This document shows positions 7,777 through 17,052 of a stretch of 18,977 nucleotides of DNA, piece after piece. Under the pieces are notes generated by a model. It saw nothing but the letters and a program-made list of their open reading frames with translations, was not told the DNA's origin and made no database searches. This DNA is from CAYRJA01 sp964424455 (lineage in GTDB: Bacteria > Bacteroidota > Bacteroidia > Chitinophagales > UBA10324): contig CAYRJA010000061.1 of assembly GCA_964424455.1 (NCBI GenBank), forward strand, positions 1 to 18,977, written 5' to 3'. The position numbers and the translations under genes were made by a program. Positions within the stretch are counted from its first letter, which is position 1, and each line of letters starts with the position of its first letter.

Positions 7777-8300
7777 GCGGAGTAACAAATCAACAGGTAG
7801 CGGAGAAGCTGAAATTGCAATTCGGTGATGCGGTTCATCAGGAAGAAGACGCTTATGGCGCTTTGATTTTTCGTGTTCCTAAGGATAAAATCATTTCACT
7901 GTTACAGTTTTTGCGTGACGATGAAGTGTTACAGTTTACTTTTCTCACTTCGCTTTGCGGAGTTCATTACCCCAGCCGGAAAGATAACTTTGAAGTAGTT
8001 TATCATCTTCATTCTTTTGTCAATAATATCCGGCTAAGAATCAAAGTACCTTTAAGCGGCGATTCTCCGCATATTGATACCGCTACCACCGTTTTCAAAA
8101 GCGCTAACTGGTTAGAGCGTGAAACTTATGATTTCTTCGGAATTATTTTCGATGGACATCCTAACCTCAAACGAATTCTGAATGTAGATGAAATGACTAT
8201 TTTTCCTATGAGAAAAGAATACCCGCTGGAGGATAATGTTCGTAAGGATAAAGAGGATAAAATGTTCGGACGCGGATTGACAGACAGAATACAGGAATAA
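7773..8300 (+). CDS. nuoC: NADH-quinone oxidoreductase subunit C (30 kDa subunit)
   Basis: Structural subunit of the connecting module that packs against NuoD and NuoB. 175 residues, within the usual range for an unfused NuoC. The family signature ERETYDFFGI (115-124) followed by FDGHPNLKRIL (126-136) is clear, and the C-terminal segment FPMRKEYPLED is typical. It is not fused to nuoD, unlike in E. coli. It starts inside the nuoB stop (4-base overlap) and ends one base before nuoD. Confidence 0.96.
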   Translation: MSGVTNQQVAEKLKLQFGDAVHQEEDAYGALIFRVPKDKIISLLQFLRDDEVLQFTFLTSLCGVHYPSRKDNFEVVYHLHSFVNNIRLRIKVPLSGDSPHIDTATTVFKSANWLERETYDFFGIIFDGHPNLKRILNVDEMTIFPMRKEYPLEDNVRKDKEDKMFGRGLTDRIQE

Positions 8301-8301
8301 A

Positions 8302-9507
8302 ATGGAAGCAAAAGAGCATATACATATTAAGAACTCTATAGAAAGAGAAACCACAACACTTAACCTGGGACCCACCCATCCGGCTACACACGGCGTGTTT
8401 CAGAATGTATTGGAAGTTGACGGTGAAAGGGTAGTCAGTGCAGAATCTACTATCGGTTATATTCACAGGGCATTTGAAAAAATTGCTGAACATCGTGCGT
8501 TTTACCAGTTCACTCCGATTACAGACAGAATGAACTATTGCAGCGCTCCCATTAATAACATGGGGTGGCTGATGACCGTAGAAAAATTATTGAACATCAC
8601 CGTACCGAAACGTGCACAATATCTCCGTGTAATCATCATGGAACTTGCCCGCATTGCTGATCACCTGATTTGCAACAGTGTAATTGGTGTGGATACCGGC
8701 GCCCTTACAGGATTCACTTATGTAATGCAGGAGCGCGAAAAGATTTATGAAATATGGGAAGAAGTTTGCGGCGCTCGATTAACCACTAATATCGGCAGAG
8801 TCGGCGGACTGGAAAGAGATTTTAATGACATTGCATTTCGTAAACTGGAAAAATTCATAAAAGAGTTTCCGAAAATGATGAAAGACTTTGAAGGTCTTTT
8901 CGTTCATAACCGGATTTTCATAGAGAGAACAAAAGGTGTTACACCTGTTACACCGGAGTTTGCGCTTCAGTATGGATTCACCGGACCTAACTTGCGGGCT
9001 ACCGGAGTGGATTATGATGTTCGTGCTATGACTCCTTACAGCAGCTATGAAGATTTTGATTTCAATGTTCCTGTGGGCACAACCGGCGATGTATATGATC
9101 GTTTCCTGGTGCGGAACGAGGAGATATGGCAGAGTCTGAATATCATTAAACAAGCGCTGGAAAGATTACCCGAAGGACCTTATTATGCGGATTCACCGCT
9201 TTACTATCTTCCGCCAAAGGAAGAAGTATATAACAATATGGAAGCGCTCATTTATCACTTCAAGATAGTGATGGGTGAAATTGATGCACCTAAAGGAGAA
9301 GTTTATCACTGTGTGGAAGGAGGAAATGGAGAGATTGGATTTTATTTAATCAGCGACGGAGGCAGAACCGCTTACCGGCTGCATCTGCGCCGTCCGTGTT
9401 TCATCTATTATCAGGCGTATGCAGAAATGATAAAAGGTTGCATGATTTCAGATGCCGTCATTGCATTGAGTAGTCTGAATGTAATTGCAGGAGAGTTGGA
9501 TGCGTAA
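8302..9507 (+). CDS. nuoD: NADH-quinone oxidoreductase subunit D (49 kDa subunit)
   Basis: Forms most of the quinone-binding pocket with NuoB. 401 residues, normal for an unfused NuoD. The N-terminal motif GPTHPATHGV (23-32) contains H30, and TDRMNY contains Y79. Their 49-residue spacing equals that of the quinone ligands His38 and Tyr87 of Thermus Nqo4, so both catalytic residues are present. The C-terminal half has the hydrogenase-like arrangement without NiFe cysteines, as expected for Complex I. Followed by 53 bases before nuoE. Confidence 0.97.
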   Translation: MEAKEHIHIKNSIERETTTLNLGPTHPATHGVFQNVLEVDGERVVSAESTIGYIHRAFEKIAEHRAFYQFTPITDRMNYCSAPINNMGWLMTVEKLLNITVPKRAQYLRVIIMELARIADHLICNSVIGVDTGALTGFTYVMQEREKIYEIWEEVCGARLTTNIGRVGGLERDFNDIAFRKLEKFIKEFPKMMKDFEGLFVHNRIFIERTKGVTPVTPEFALQYGFTGPNLRATGVDYDVRAMTPYSSYEDFDFNVPVGTTGDVYDRFLVRNEEIWQSLNIIKQALERLPEGPYYADSPLYYLPPKEEVYNNMEALIYHFKIVMGEIDAPKGEVYHCVEGGNGEIGFYLISDGGRTAYRLHLRRPCFIYYQAYAEMIKGCMISDAVIALSSLNVIAGELDA

Positions 9508-9560
9508 ATAAGGAGATGTGTAGATTTTAATTTAATAATGAAAAGAGAAAGCAAGAAGAA

Positions 9561-10091
9561 ATGTTAGCAGTTAAATCAGGAGTAGCGGTTCAATTTAAAC
9601 CGGAGATACTCCAGAAAATTCAGGAGTTGATTGATTTGTATCCTGAAGGGAAAAGCAAATCGGCTCTTCTTCCTGTTCTTCATCTTGTTCAGGATGAATA
9701 CAACGGTTGGTTGAGTGTAGAAGCGCTGGATGAAGTAGCAAGAGTGATGAAGCTAAAACCGATAGAAGTATATGAAGTAGCTACATTCTACACGATGTAC
9801 AATCTGAAACCGGTCGGAAGGTATTTACTTGAAATTTGTCACACCGGACCCTGTGCTATCCGCAAAGGAGAATGGCTGATAGATTATTTGCAGAAGAAGT
9901 TAGAGATAAAGATTGGCGAAACCACTAAAGACGGGATGTTCACATTGAAAACTGTAGAATGTCTCGGCGCCTGTGGCTACGCACCTGTAATACAGATTGG
10001 AGAACATTACCACGAATTTTTAGATACAGAAGAAAAGGTAGATAAGTTGCTGGATGATTTCAGATTAAAAGCAGCTAATAAATTGAACTAA
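9561..10091 (+). CDS. nuoE: NADH-quinone oxidoreductase subunit E (24 kDa, N1a subunit)
   Basis: Thioredoxin-fold [2Fe-2S] protein of the NADH dehydrogenase module. 176 residues. The four N1a ligands are C93 and C98 (CHTGPC) and C134 and C138 (ECLGAC). The helical N-terminal part includes the conserved ATFYTMYNLKPVG segment (74-86). The stop overlaps the nuoF ATG by one base (TAATG), so E and F should be translated together. Confidence 0.97.
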   Translation: MLAVKSGVAVQFKPEILQKIQELIDLYPEGKSKSALLPVLHLVQDEYNGWLSVEALDEVARVMKLKPIEVYEVATFYTMYNLKPVGRYLLEICHTGPCAIRKGEWLIDYLQKKLEIKIGETTKDGMFTLKTVECLGACGYAPVIQIGEHYHEFLDTEEKVDKLLDDFRLKAANKLN

Positions 10092-11452
10092 TGGGACGGA
10101 AAATACTACTGGAACATATAGACAAGCCCGGCATAAAATCTTATGAAGTTTATCGCCAGCATGGTGGTTATACCTCTGTGGAGAAAGCGCTGAAACAAAT
10201 GACGCCGAATGACATAGTGGAGGAAGTGAAGAAATCAGGACTGCGCGGACGAGGCGGCGCCGGCTTCCCTACCGGAATGAAGTGGAGTTTCATTGACAAA
10301 AAATCAGGTAACCCCAGATATTTGGTTTGCAATGCAGACGAATCAGAACCGGGTACTTTCAAAGACAGGTATCTGATGGAGTTTATTCCTCATCTGCTCG
10401 TTGAGGGAATGATTACTTCCAGCATTGCTCTTGAATCGCATCTTGCTTTTATATACATCCGTGGTGAATACAAATGGATAAAGAAAATTCTTGAACAGGC
10501 AATTGCTGAAGCAAAAGCTAACGGATGGCTCGGGCATAATATTCTCGGCACCGGATATAATCTGGAAATCATAGTACATCCCGGTGCAGGTGCATACATC
10601 TGCGGAGAAGAAACGGCATTGCTTGAATCCATAGAAGGAAAACGCGGAAACCCAAGAATCAAACCTCCGTTCCCTGCGGTGAAAGGTTTGTATGGCAATC
10701 CTACAGTAGTAAATAATGTGGAAACAATTGCTGCCGTTCCATGGATAATTAATAATGGTGGAGATGCTTATGCAAAAATTGGTGTAGGACGCAGCACAGG
10801 TACTAAACTGATTTCTGCTTGTGGAAATATTAATAATCCCGGAGTTTATGAAATTGAACTGGGTTTACCGGTTGATGAATTTTTAAATTCAGAAAAATAT
10901 TGTGGCGGAGTAAAAGACGGTAAGCAACTGAAAGCAGTAATTGCTGGCGGCTCATCTGTTCCTATTCTTCCTGCGCATCTTTTTTACAAGACTGCAAAAG
11001 GGGAACCACGGGTAATGACTTACGAATCACTTTCAGATGGAGGATTTCCGACAGGTACTATGCTCGGTTCAGGTGGCTTTATTGTTTTTGATGAAGATCA
11101 ATGTGTGGTTCGTAACACATGGAACTTTGCCCGCTTTTATCGTCATGAAAGTTGCGGACAATGCAGCCCATGCCGTGAAGGAACAGCATGGCTTTATAAA
11201 GTTTTGAATAATGTGGAGCATGGCAAAGGGAAAATGAGTGATATTGATTTGTTGTGGGATGTCCAGTCAAACATAGAGGGTAATACAATTTGCCCGCTGG
11301 GAGATGCGGCTGCATGGCCCGTAGCCAGCGCCATCCGTCATTTCAGAGAAGAGTTTGAGTGGCACGTCTCTGAGCCGGAGAAATCGCAGAGAAGTAATTA
11401 CGGATTAACAAAAGATACACAGAAATATTTTGCTCAACTTGCCCCGGTTTGA
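10091..11452 (+). CDS. nuoF: NADH-quinone oxidoreductase subunit F (51 kDa, FMN and NADH binding)
   Basis: Oxidises NADH through FMN and passes electrons to cluster N3. 453 residues. Seen in order: the glycine-rich nucleotide site GLRGRGGAGFPTGMKW (50-65), the FMN-site motif CNADESEPGTFKDR (80-93), GAGAYICGEETALL (165-178), and the N3 [4Fe-4S] ligands C355, C358 and C361 (ESCGQCSPCREGT) with C401 (TICPLGD). All expected catalytic features are intact. Starts within the nuoE stop; 55 bases separate it from nuoG. Confidence 0.98.
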   Translation: MGRKILLEHIDKPGIKSYEVYRQHGGYTSVEKALKQMTPNDIVEEVKKSGLRGRGGAGFPTGMKWSFIDKKSGNPRYLVCNADESEPGTFKDRYLMEFIPHLLVEGMITSSIALESHLAFIYIRGEYKWIKKILEQAIAEAKANGWLGHNILGTGYNLEIIVHPGAGAYICGEETALLESIEGKRGNPRIKPPFPAVKGLYGNPTVVNNVETIAAVPWIINNGGDAYAKIGVGRSTGTKLISACGNINNPGVYEIELGLPVDEFLNSEKYCGGVKDGKQLKAVIAGGSSVPILPAHLFYKTAKGEPRVMTYESLSDGGFPTGTMLGSGGFIVFDEDQCVVRNTWNFARFYRHESCGQCSPCREGTAWLYKVLNNVEHGKGKMSDIDLLWDVQSNIEGNTICPLGDAAAWPVASAIRHFREEFEWHVSEPEKSQRSNYGLTKDTQKYFAQLAPV

Positions 11453-11507
11453 CGACAAGGCAGCAGATAAATATTTTCTGGTTCTTAATTTTTGATAAAT
11501 CAAAGCA

Positions 11508-12485
11508 ATGATTAAGGTAACCATAGACGGAATTGAAATAGAAGTTGAAGAAGGCACAACCATCATGAATGCTGCGCGCAAAGTGGGTGGTGAAATCGTT
11601 CCTCCTGCCATGTGCTACTTTTCAACGCTGGAAGGCAGCGGAGGAAAATGCCGTTGCTGTTTAGTAAAAGTATCTGCCGGCTCTACTAAAGACCCGCGCC
11701 CGATGCCTAAACTGGTTGCAAGTTGTGTTACAGCGGCTCAGGATGGAATGGTGGTACAAAACATCACTTCTCCGGAAGTGTTGAAAGCAAGAAAAGGAAT
11801 TGTGGAAATGCTGTTAGTCAATCATCCTTTGGATTGTCCGATTTGCGATAAGGCAGGCGAATGTGATTTGCAAGATCTTTCTTTCGCTCACGGACTGCAG
11901 CAAACACGTACCGATTTTGAGCGCCGCACTTTTGACCTGATAGATATAGGGCCGAAAATAAAACTACACATGACACGCTGTATTTTGTGTTACAGATGTG
12001 TAATGGTAGCCGATCAACTGACAAATGAACGAGTTCACGGAGTACTGCTGCGCGGCGATGTATCAGAGATTTCTACTTACATTCAGAAAGCGGTTGAAAG
12101 CGATTTCAGTGGAAACATGATAGATGTTTGCCCTGTTGGCGCACTCACGGATAAACCGTTCAGGTTTCGCAATCGTGTTTGGTTCTTAAATCCAATGGAT
12201 GCCCACCGTGATTGTCCGAAATGTTCGGGCAAAGTGGTAGTATGGTTGCGGAATAAAGACGTTTACCGTGTAACAGGTCGCAGAGACCAATATAAAGAAG
12301 TTAAAGAGTTTATCTGTGACGATTGCCGTTTCAACCACATGGATATAAACGATTGGGTGATTGAAGGTCCGAGAGTAATCAATGACAAATCGGTTATTGA
12401 TGTCAATCATTATGGAGGAGAAACGAAACCACTTCCCGAACAGCTTTTCTCAAAGTTGGATAACGAAATATGGGATGAAATTTAG
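11508..12485 (+). CDS. nuoG: NADH-quinone oxidoreductase subunit G, short form without the large molybdopterin-like domain
   Basis: Carries iron-sulfur clusters from NuoF towards NuoI. Only 325 residues, against roughly 700-900 in E. coli-type NuoG; it stops soon after the iron-sulfur domains. Seen: N1b [2Fe-2S] ligands C36, C48, C51 and C73; the N5 site H106, C110, C113 and C119 (HPLDCPICDKAGEC); the N4 site C158, C161, C164 and C208. A fourth motif is C236-x2-C239-x30-C270-x2-C273. Canonical N7 is C-x2-C-x3-C-x27-C, so here the third ligand is replaced (V243) and an extra cysteine appears at 273. My recollection is that short NuoG is common in Bacteroidota, so truncation is probably the normal state. 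The reading frame shows no break. Confidence 0.93.
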   Translation: MIKVTIDGIEIEVEEGTTIMNAARKVGGEIVPPAMCYFSTLEGSGGKCRCCLVKVSAGSTKDPRPMPKLVASCVTAAQDGMVVQNITSPEVLKARKGIVEMLLVNHPLDCPICDKAGECDLQDLSFAHGLQQTRTDFERRTFDLIDIGPKIKLHMTRCILCYRCVMVADQLTNERVHGVLLRGDVSEISTYIQKAVESDFSGNMIDVCPVGALTDKPFRFRNRVWFLNPMDAHRDCPKCSGKVVVWLRNKDVYRVTGRRDQYKEVKEFICDDCRFNHMDINDWVIEGPRVINDKSVIDVNHYGGETKPLPEQLFSKLDNEIWDEI

Positions 12486-12539
12486 AATGATAAATAATGT
12501 TTAACTCACTCACGATTACTATTTGAAAACAAGAACAGA

Positions 12540-13595
12540 ATGAACCAGTTGCTGAACTTTCTTCCTGCCATAATAATCATAGTCGCCATTCTGCTCATTT
12601 CACTTGTCATTGCATTATACTCCACTTATGCAGAGAGAAAAGTAGCAGCATTCTTTCAAGACAGAAGAGGTCCTGATCGTGCAGGACCCGGAGGAATATT
12701 TCAACCTTTTGCCGATGGAGTAAAATTCTTTTTGAAAGAAGAAATATTCCCTACTGCTGCAAGTAAATTCTTATTTATACTTGGACCTTGTGTAGCAATG
12801 ACTTGTGCGCTGATGACCAGCGCAGTGCTTCCATGGGGCAGAGAAATTACTATCAACGGTAATTCATACTGGCTTCAGGCAACCGATCTTGACCTCGGTA
12901 TCTTATATGTCTTTGCTGTTGTGTCAGTTGGAATTTATGGAATTATGATTGGCGGATGGGCATCTAACAATAAATGGTCACTGATGGGAGCGCTGCGGGC
13001 TTCTTCTCAGGTAATCAGTTATGAGTTAGGAATGGGGCTGGCTATTGTTGCATTAATAATGACAACAGGTACTTTGAGCTTACGTGAGATTGCTGAGCAA
13101 CAACATGGATTTAGCTGGAATATCTTTATTCAGCCACTCGGCTTCCTGATTTTTCTGATATGCACTTTTGCTGAAACCAACCGTGCGCCATTTGACCTGC
13201 CCGAAGCTGAATCAGAATTAGTGGGTGGCTATCATACGGAATACAGTTCAATGAAATTGGGCTTTTATCTTTTCTCTGAATATATCAATATGTTCATTGC
13301 AAGTATGATGCTGAGCACATTGTATTTCGGTGGTTACAATTTTCCGTTTATGGATATGCTTGGCGAAGCAACCGGCTCTGCCAACATTGTTACAATAGTC
13401 GGTACACTCCTCCTTTTTGTAAAAATATTTTTGTTCATCTTCTTTTTTATGTGGGTGCGTTGGACACTTCCGCGTTTCCGTTACGATCAGTTAATGAATC
13501 TTGGATGGAAAATATTAGTGCCTCTTGCACTGCTTAACATTCTGGGAACTGCGGTTGTAATGGTGTTAAGACATCAAGGATTGTTTAGCGTTTAA
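12540..13595 (+). CDS. nuoH: NADH-quinone oxidoreductase subunit H (membrane quinone-channel subunit)
   Basis: Membrane subunit that anchors the peripheral arm and forms the quinone entry channel. 351 residues with about eight or nine membrane helices. Signature 1, AERKVAAFFQDRRGPDRAGP (31-50), and signature 2, the acidic ETNRAPFDLPEAESELVGGY region (212-231), are both intact, including the glutamates of the charged loop facing the quinone cavity. Starts 54 bases after nuoG and ends 23 bases before nuoI. Confidence 0.97.
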   Translation: MNQLLNFLPAIIIIVAILLISLVIALYSTYAERKVAAFFQDRRGPDRAGPGGIFQPFADGVKFFLKEEIFPTAASKFLFILGPCVAMTCALMTSAVLPWGREITINGNSYWLQATDLDLGILYVFAVVSVGIYGIMIGGWASNNKWSLMGALRASSQVISYELGMGLAIVALIMTTGTLSLREIAEQQHGFSWNIFIQPLGFLIFLICTFAETNRAPFDLPEAESELVGGYHTEYSSMKLGFYLFSEYINMFIASMMLSTLYFGGYNFPFMDMLGEATGSANIVTIVGTLLLFVKIFLFIFFFMWVRWTLPRFRYDQLMNLGWKILVPLALLNILGTAVVMVLRHQGLFSV

Positions 13596-13618
13596 AAAAG
13601 ATTTTTTAAATTAGAGAA

Positions 13619-14179
13619 ATGCAAGCATTAACCAATAGAAGAAAAGTTCTTGTAGCAAAGGAAATGACTTTGTGGGAACGCCTGTACCTTCCTGCCATTG
13701 CACAAGGAATGGGGATTACTTTAAAGCACTTTTTCAAAAAGAAAGTAACTATCCGCTATCCTGAACAGAAGCGAACTTTTGCTGCTGTATATCGCGGGCT
13801 TCATATTTTGAGGCGCGATGAAAACGGAGCAGAGCGTTGTACTGCCTGCGGACTTTGTGCGCTGGCTTGTCCTGCGGAAGCTATCACTATGGAAGCAGCC
13901 GAAAGAAAACCGGGTGAAGAGCATTTGTACCGTGAAGAAAAATATGCAAGCACTTATGAAATCAATATGCTACGCTGCATCTTCTGCGGCTTCTGTGAAG
14001 AAGCGTGTCCGAAAGCTGCTATTTTTCTTGAAGATGATTTAGTGCCTGCTTATAATGAAAGAAAAGATTTTGTTTATGGTAAAGACCGGTTAGTGGAAAA
14101 GCCAAAACAAGGAACAAAAGCTTTTGATATTCTGAATGTGAATGGAGTGGTTCAGGGAAGAGAAACCGAACTTAAATAA
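13619..14179 (+). CDS. nuoI: NADH-quinone oxidoreductase subunit I (N6a/N6b ferredoxin subunit)
   Basis: Ferredoxin-like subunit that carries two [4Fe-4S] clusters between NuoG and NuoB. 186 residues. Ligands are C74, C77, C80 and C84 (CTACGLCALACP) and C120, C123, C126 and C130 (CIFCGFCEEACP), the canonical 8-cysteine double motif. The N-terminal amphipathic part (residues 14-40) probably lies on the membrane. The C-terminal tail of about 40 residues is hydrophilic. Confidence 0.97.
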   Translation: MQALTNRRKVLVAKEMTLWERLYLPAIAQGMGITLKHFFKKKVTIRYPEQKRTFAAVYRGLHILRRDENGAERCTACGLCALACPAEAITMEAAERKPGEEHLYREEKYASTYEINMLRCIFCGFCEEACPKAAIFLEDDLVPAYNERKDFVYGKDRLVEKPKQGTKAFDILNVNGVVQGRETELK

Positions 14180-14213
14180 TTTGAAAATAAAAAGGTAAGC
14201 CGCACACATAACT

Positions 14214-14741
14214 ATGATACAGTCTTTGTTTTATTTCCTCTCTTTTGTTGCAATCCTCAGCGCTTGTCTGGTGGTGTTCAGTAAAAATCCGGTACACAGC
14301 GTATTGTACCTCATCCTCACTTTCTTCTGTATTGCCGGACATTATCTGATATTGAATGCACAGTTCCTTGCACTCGTTCATATCATTGTTTATGCAGGCG
14401 CTATAATGGTGTTATTCCTGTTTGTAATTATGTTGTTTAATCTGAATGCCGACAATGAACAATCGAAATCCCATCTTATGAAATTTATCGGAGTGATTGC
14501 AGGTGGTGTTTTCGGATTAGTCTTAATTGCTGCAATGAAAGGCGCTGATACTTTTCTTTCAAAAAATCCGGATAACAATCAGATAGGAATGATTAAAGCA
14601 ATCGGACTGACATTGTATCGCGACTATATTATGCCGTTTGAAATAGCTTCAGTACTTTTCTTAGTAGCAATGGTTGGCGCAGTGATTCTTGCTAAGCGCG
14701 AACCCAATAACAATTCTAAATTACAAACTGAAAACCAATGA
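14214..14741 (+). CDS. nuoJ: NADH-quinone oxidoreductase subunit J
   Basis: Membrane subunit between the quinone site and the antiporter-like arm. 175 residues with five hydrophobic helices at about 3-20, 25-45, 52-74, 87-107 and 137-160. The conserved segment ALVHIIVYAGAIMVLFLFVIML (53-74) with the TM3 YAGAI pi-bulge motif is clear. Its stop overlaps nuoK by 4 bases (ATGA). Confidence 0.95.
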   Translation: MIQSLFYFLSFVAILSACLVVFSKNPVHSVLYLILTFFCIAGHYLILNAQFLALVHIIVYAGAIMVLFLFVIMLFNLNADNEQSKSHLMKFIGVIAGGVFGLVLIAAMKGADTFLSKNPDNNQIGMIKAIGLTLYRDYIMPFEIASVLFLVAMVGAVILAKREPNNNSKLQTENQ

Positions 14742-15055
14742 GCATCTTTAAAATTATTCCGCTTGAACATTATATTCTTCTAAGCGCCGTACTGTTTATC
14801 ATTGGTATAATCGGAGCGCTAACCCGCCGCAATCTGGTTATTATTTTCATGTCCGTTGAACTGATGCTTAATTCAGTAAATCTTTTGCTTGCAGCATTCT
14901 CCGTTTATCATAACGATTCAGCAGGGCAGATATTTGTATTCTTTATTATGGCGGTAGCAGCAGCGGAAGTAGCAGTAGGTCTTGCCATTATAGTAATGAT
15001 TTACCGCAACATCAATTCAGTTGATATTAATGATCTGAGTAAGTTGAAGTGGTAA
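14738..15055 (+). CDS. nuoK: NADH-quinone oxidoreductase subunit K
   Basis: Small three-helix membrane subunit related to MrpC of antiporters. 105 residues. The two membrane glutamates needed for proton transfer are present as E41 (MSVELMLNSVNLL) and E77 (AAAEVAVGLAI); their 36-residue spacing equals that of E. coli NuoK E36 and E72. It is the last nuo gene in the window: no nuoL follows, and 98 bases later the convergent acs gene ends. Confidence 0.97.
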   Translation: MSIFKIIPLEHYILLSAVLFIIGIIGALTRRNLVIIFMSVELMLNSVNLLLAAFSVYHNDSAGQIFVFFIMAVAAAEVAVGLAIIVMIYRNINSVDINDLSKLKW

Positions 15056-15153
15056 TAAAAGGTTGTAAGCACATTGTGGAGTTGACTGGTGTGACCGTTT
15101 CTATATGAACTAATCAGCAAGCGCTGTCAATTACTCCTTCTCCTCTTGTTGAT

Positions 15154-17052
15154 TTATCCTGCCACTTTATCTTTTATTTCCTGTACCACTTCAGGGTTAA
15201 GAAGTGTAGTGGTATCTCCTACTTTATCTGGCTCTCCCTCGGCAATTTTTCGCAGAATACGGCGCATGATTTTTCCACTTCGTGTTTTAGGCAAGCCACT
15301 TACTATCTCAATTTTGTCCGGCTTCGCAAAAGGTCCGATAGCTTTAGCTACCAACTGTAACACTTCCTGCTTAAATACAGACTCATCTTTCGGATGAGGA
15401 TTGCATGAAACGAAAGCAAAAATTCCCTGTCCTTTAATCGGATGAGGGAAACCAACCACTGCACTTTCATACACTTCTGTGTGTTCGTTAATAGCATTTT
15501 CCACTTCTGCTGTTCCTATTCGGTGTCCTGAAACATTAATCACATCATCTACCCTTCCGGTAATCCGGTAGTAGCCATCCGCAGCGCGGCGGCAGCCATC
15601 GCCAGTGAAATATTTTCCCGGGTAAGCAGTGAAGTAGATTTGCTTGAATCGTTCATGATCTTTATAAATTGTTCTTGCGTGACCGGGCCACGATTTACGA
15701 ATACACAAATTTCCCTCTGCAACTGTTTCCGTCAATTCTTTTCCGAGAGCATCCACCAATACCGGCTGAATACCCGGAAGCGGCAGTGTAGCGAAAGAAG
15801 GTTTTGTAGGAGTTATACCTGCCAGCGGAGAAATCATAATGCCGCCGGTTTCCGTTTGCCACCATGTATCCACTATCGGGCATTTTTCTTTTCCGATGTT
15901 TATGTTGTACCATTCCCATGCTTCTTCATTAATCGGCTCGCCTACCGAACCCAGCACACGCAGCGAACTCAGATTTTTATCTTTAAGATACTCCTCTCCT
16001 ACTGCCTGCAACGAACGGATAGCCGTAGGCGCTGTATATAGAATATTAATTTTGTACTTATCAATTATCTGCCACCATCTTCCCCAATCCGGATACTGCG
16101 GAACGCCTTCGTGCATAACTGTAACAGCGCCGTTGAGCAATGGACCATAAATCACATAACTGTGCCCTGTTATCCATCCAATATCAGCAGTACACCAATA
16201 TACTTCACCTTCAGAATACTGAAATACATTCAGGAAAGTGTAAGCTATAAAAACCATATATCCTCCTGTGGTATGTAACATACCCTTGGGTTTTCCGGTG
16301 CTGCCCGAAGTATAGAGAATGAATAGCGGATCTTCTGCATCCATTTCTGCCGCCTGATGCGAAGTGTTACAGTCTTTAATCACATCATTCCACCAAACAT
16401 CTCTTCCTGCTTTCATATTGACGGAAAAATTACTTCGATTAAATACAATAGATTTCTGAATAGTCGGGCATTTATCCAGCGCTTCATCTACAATATTTTT
16501 CAGATGAAGCGGCTTATCACCTCTGTAACAGCCATCAGCGGTAATCATCCATTTACATTCCGCATCATGAATTCGGTCTGCAATACTTTTTGCAGAAAAC
16601 CCACCGAACACTATTGAGTGAATCGCTCCTATTCTTGCACAAGCCATCATGGCAATGGCGAGTTCCGGAATCATAGGCATATACAGACAAACCGTATCAT
16701 ATTTCTTTACGCCAAGTTTCTCTAATGCATTGGCAAACCGGCAAACTTCTTCATGCAACTCTTGATAAGTAATAATTCTGTTTGGTTCATCCGGATTGTT
16801 CGGTTCCCATATAATAGCGGTTTGGTTAGCTCTTTCAGGCAAGTGTCTGTCAAGGCAATTTTCAATGAGATTAAGTTTACCTCCTTCAAACCATTTGCAA
16901 TCGGCTGTTTCAAAACTTCCTGAGGAAACCTTATCCCACTTTTTTCTCCATAAAAACTGCTCAGCTATTTCACTCCAAAACTGATCAGGGGAATTTATGC
17001 TTCTTTCGTATTCGGACTTATATTCATCAAGAGAAGAAATCTTTTTTAACAT
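15154..17052 (-). CDS. acs: Acetyl-CoA synthetase (AMP-forming)
   Basis: Makes acetyl-CoA from acetate, CoA and ATP by way of acetyl-AMP. I start at the ATG at 17050-17052 (MLKKISSLDEYKSEYERS), giving 632 residues, normal for the family. An upstream in-frame ATG at 17130 adds 26 residues that do not resemble the family. Seen: the phosphate-binding motif YTSGSTGKPKG (247-257), the adenylate motif WWQTETGG (397-404), the hinge and C-terminal domain motif GRVDDVINVSGHR, and the catalytic lysine K594 in KTRSGKIMRR, which in Salmonella Acs is switched off by acetylation. Monocistronic appearance: 109 bases separate its start from the DUF1003 gene stop, and it converges on nuoK. Confidence 0.96.
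   Translation of the reverse strand: MLKKISSLDEYKSEYERSINSPDQFWSEIAEQFLWRKKWDKVSSGSFETADCKWFEGGKLNLIENCLDRHLPERANQTAIIWEPNNPDEPNRIITYQELHEEVCRFANALEKLGVKKYDTVCLYMPMIPELAIAMMACARIGAIHSIVFGGFSAKSIADRIHDAECKWMITADGCYRGDKPLHLKNIVDEALDKCPTIQKSIVFNRSNFSVNMKAGRDVWWNDVIKDCNTSHQAAEMDAEDPLFILYTSGSTGKPKGMLHTTGGYMVFIAYTFLNVFQYSEGEVYWCTADIGWITGHSYVIYGPLLNGAVTVMHEGVPQYPDWGRWWQIIDKYKINILYTAPTAIRSLQAVGEEYLKDKNLSSLRVLGSVGEPINEEAWEWYNINIGKEKCPIVDTWWQTETGGIMISPLAGITPTKPSFATLPLPGIQPVLVDALGKELTETVAEGNLCIRKSWPGHARTIYKDHERFKQIYFTAYPGKYFTGDGCRRAADGYYRITGRVDDVINVSGHRIGTAEVENAINEHTEVYESAVVGFPHPIKGQGIFAFVSCNPHPKDESVFKQEVLQLVAKAIGPFAKPDKIEIVSGLPKTRSGKIMRRILRKIAEGEPDKVGDTTTLLNPEVVQEIKDKVAG

Noticed and set aside
9538..9567. 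9-codon ORF overlapping the nuoE start
   Set aside because: Too short and without features; most likely chance in the leader of nuoE.
11508..12485. nuoG as a truncated pseudogene
   Set aside because: The frame is clean, cluster ligands for N1b, N5 and N4 are intact, spacing to nuoH is normal, and a short NuoG is to my knowledge usual in this phylum.
15056..15153. nuoL remnant or a bidirectional terminator between nuoK and acs
   Set aside because: No frame shows a NuoL-like hydrophobic start, and no stem longer than about 5 pairs with a T tract was found.
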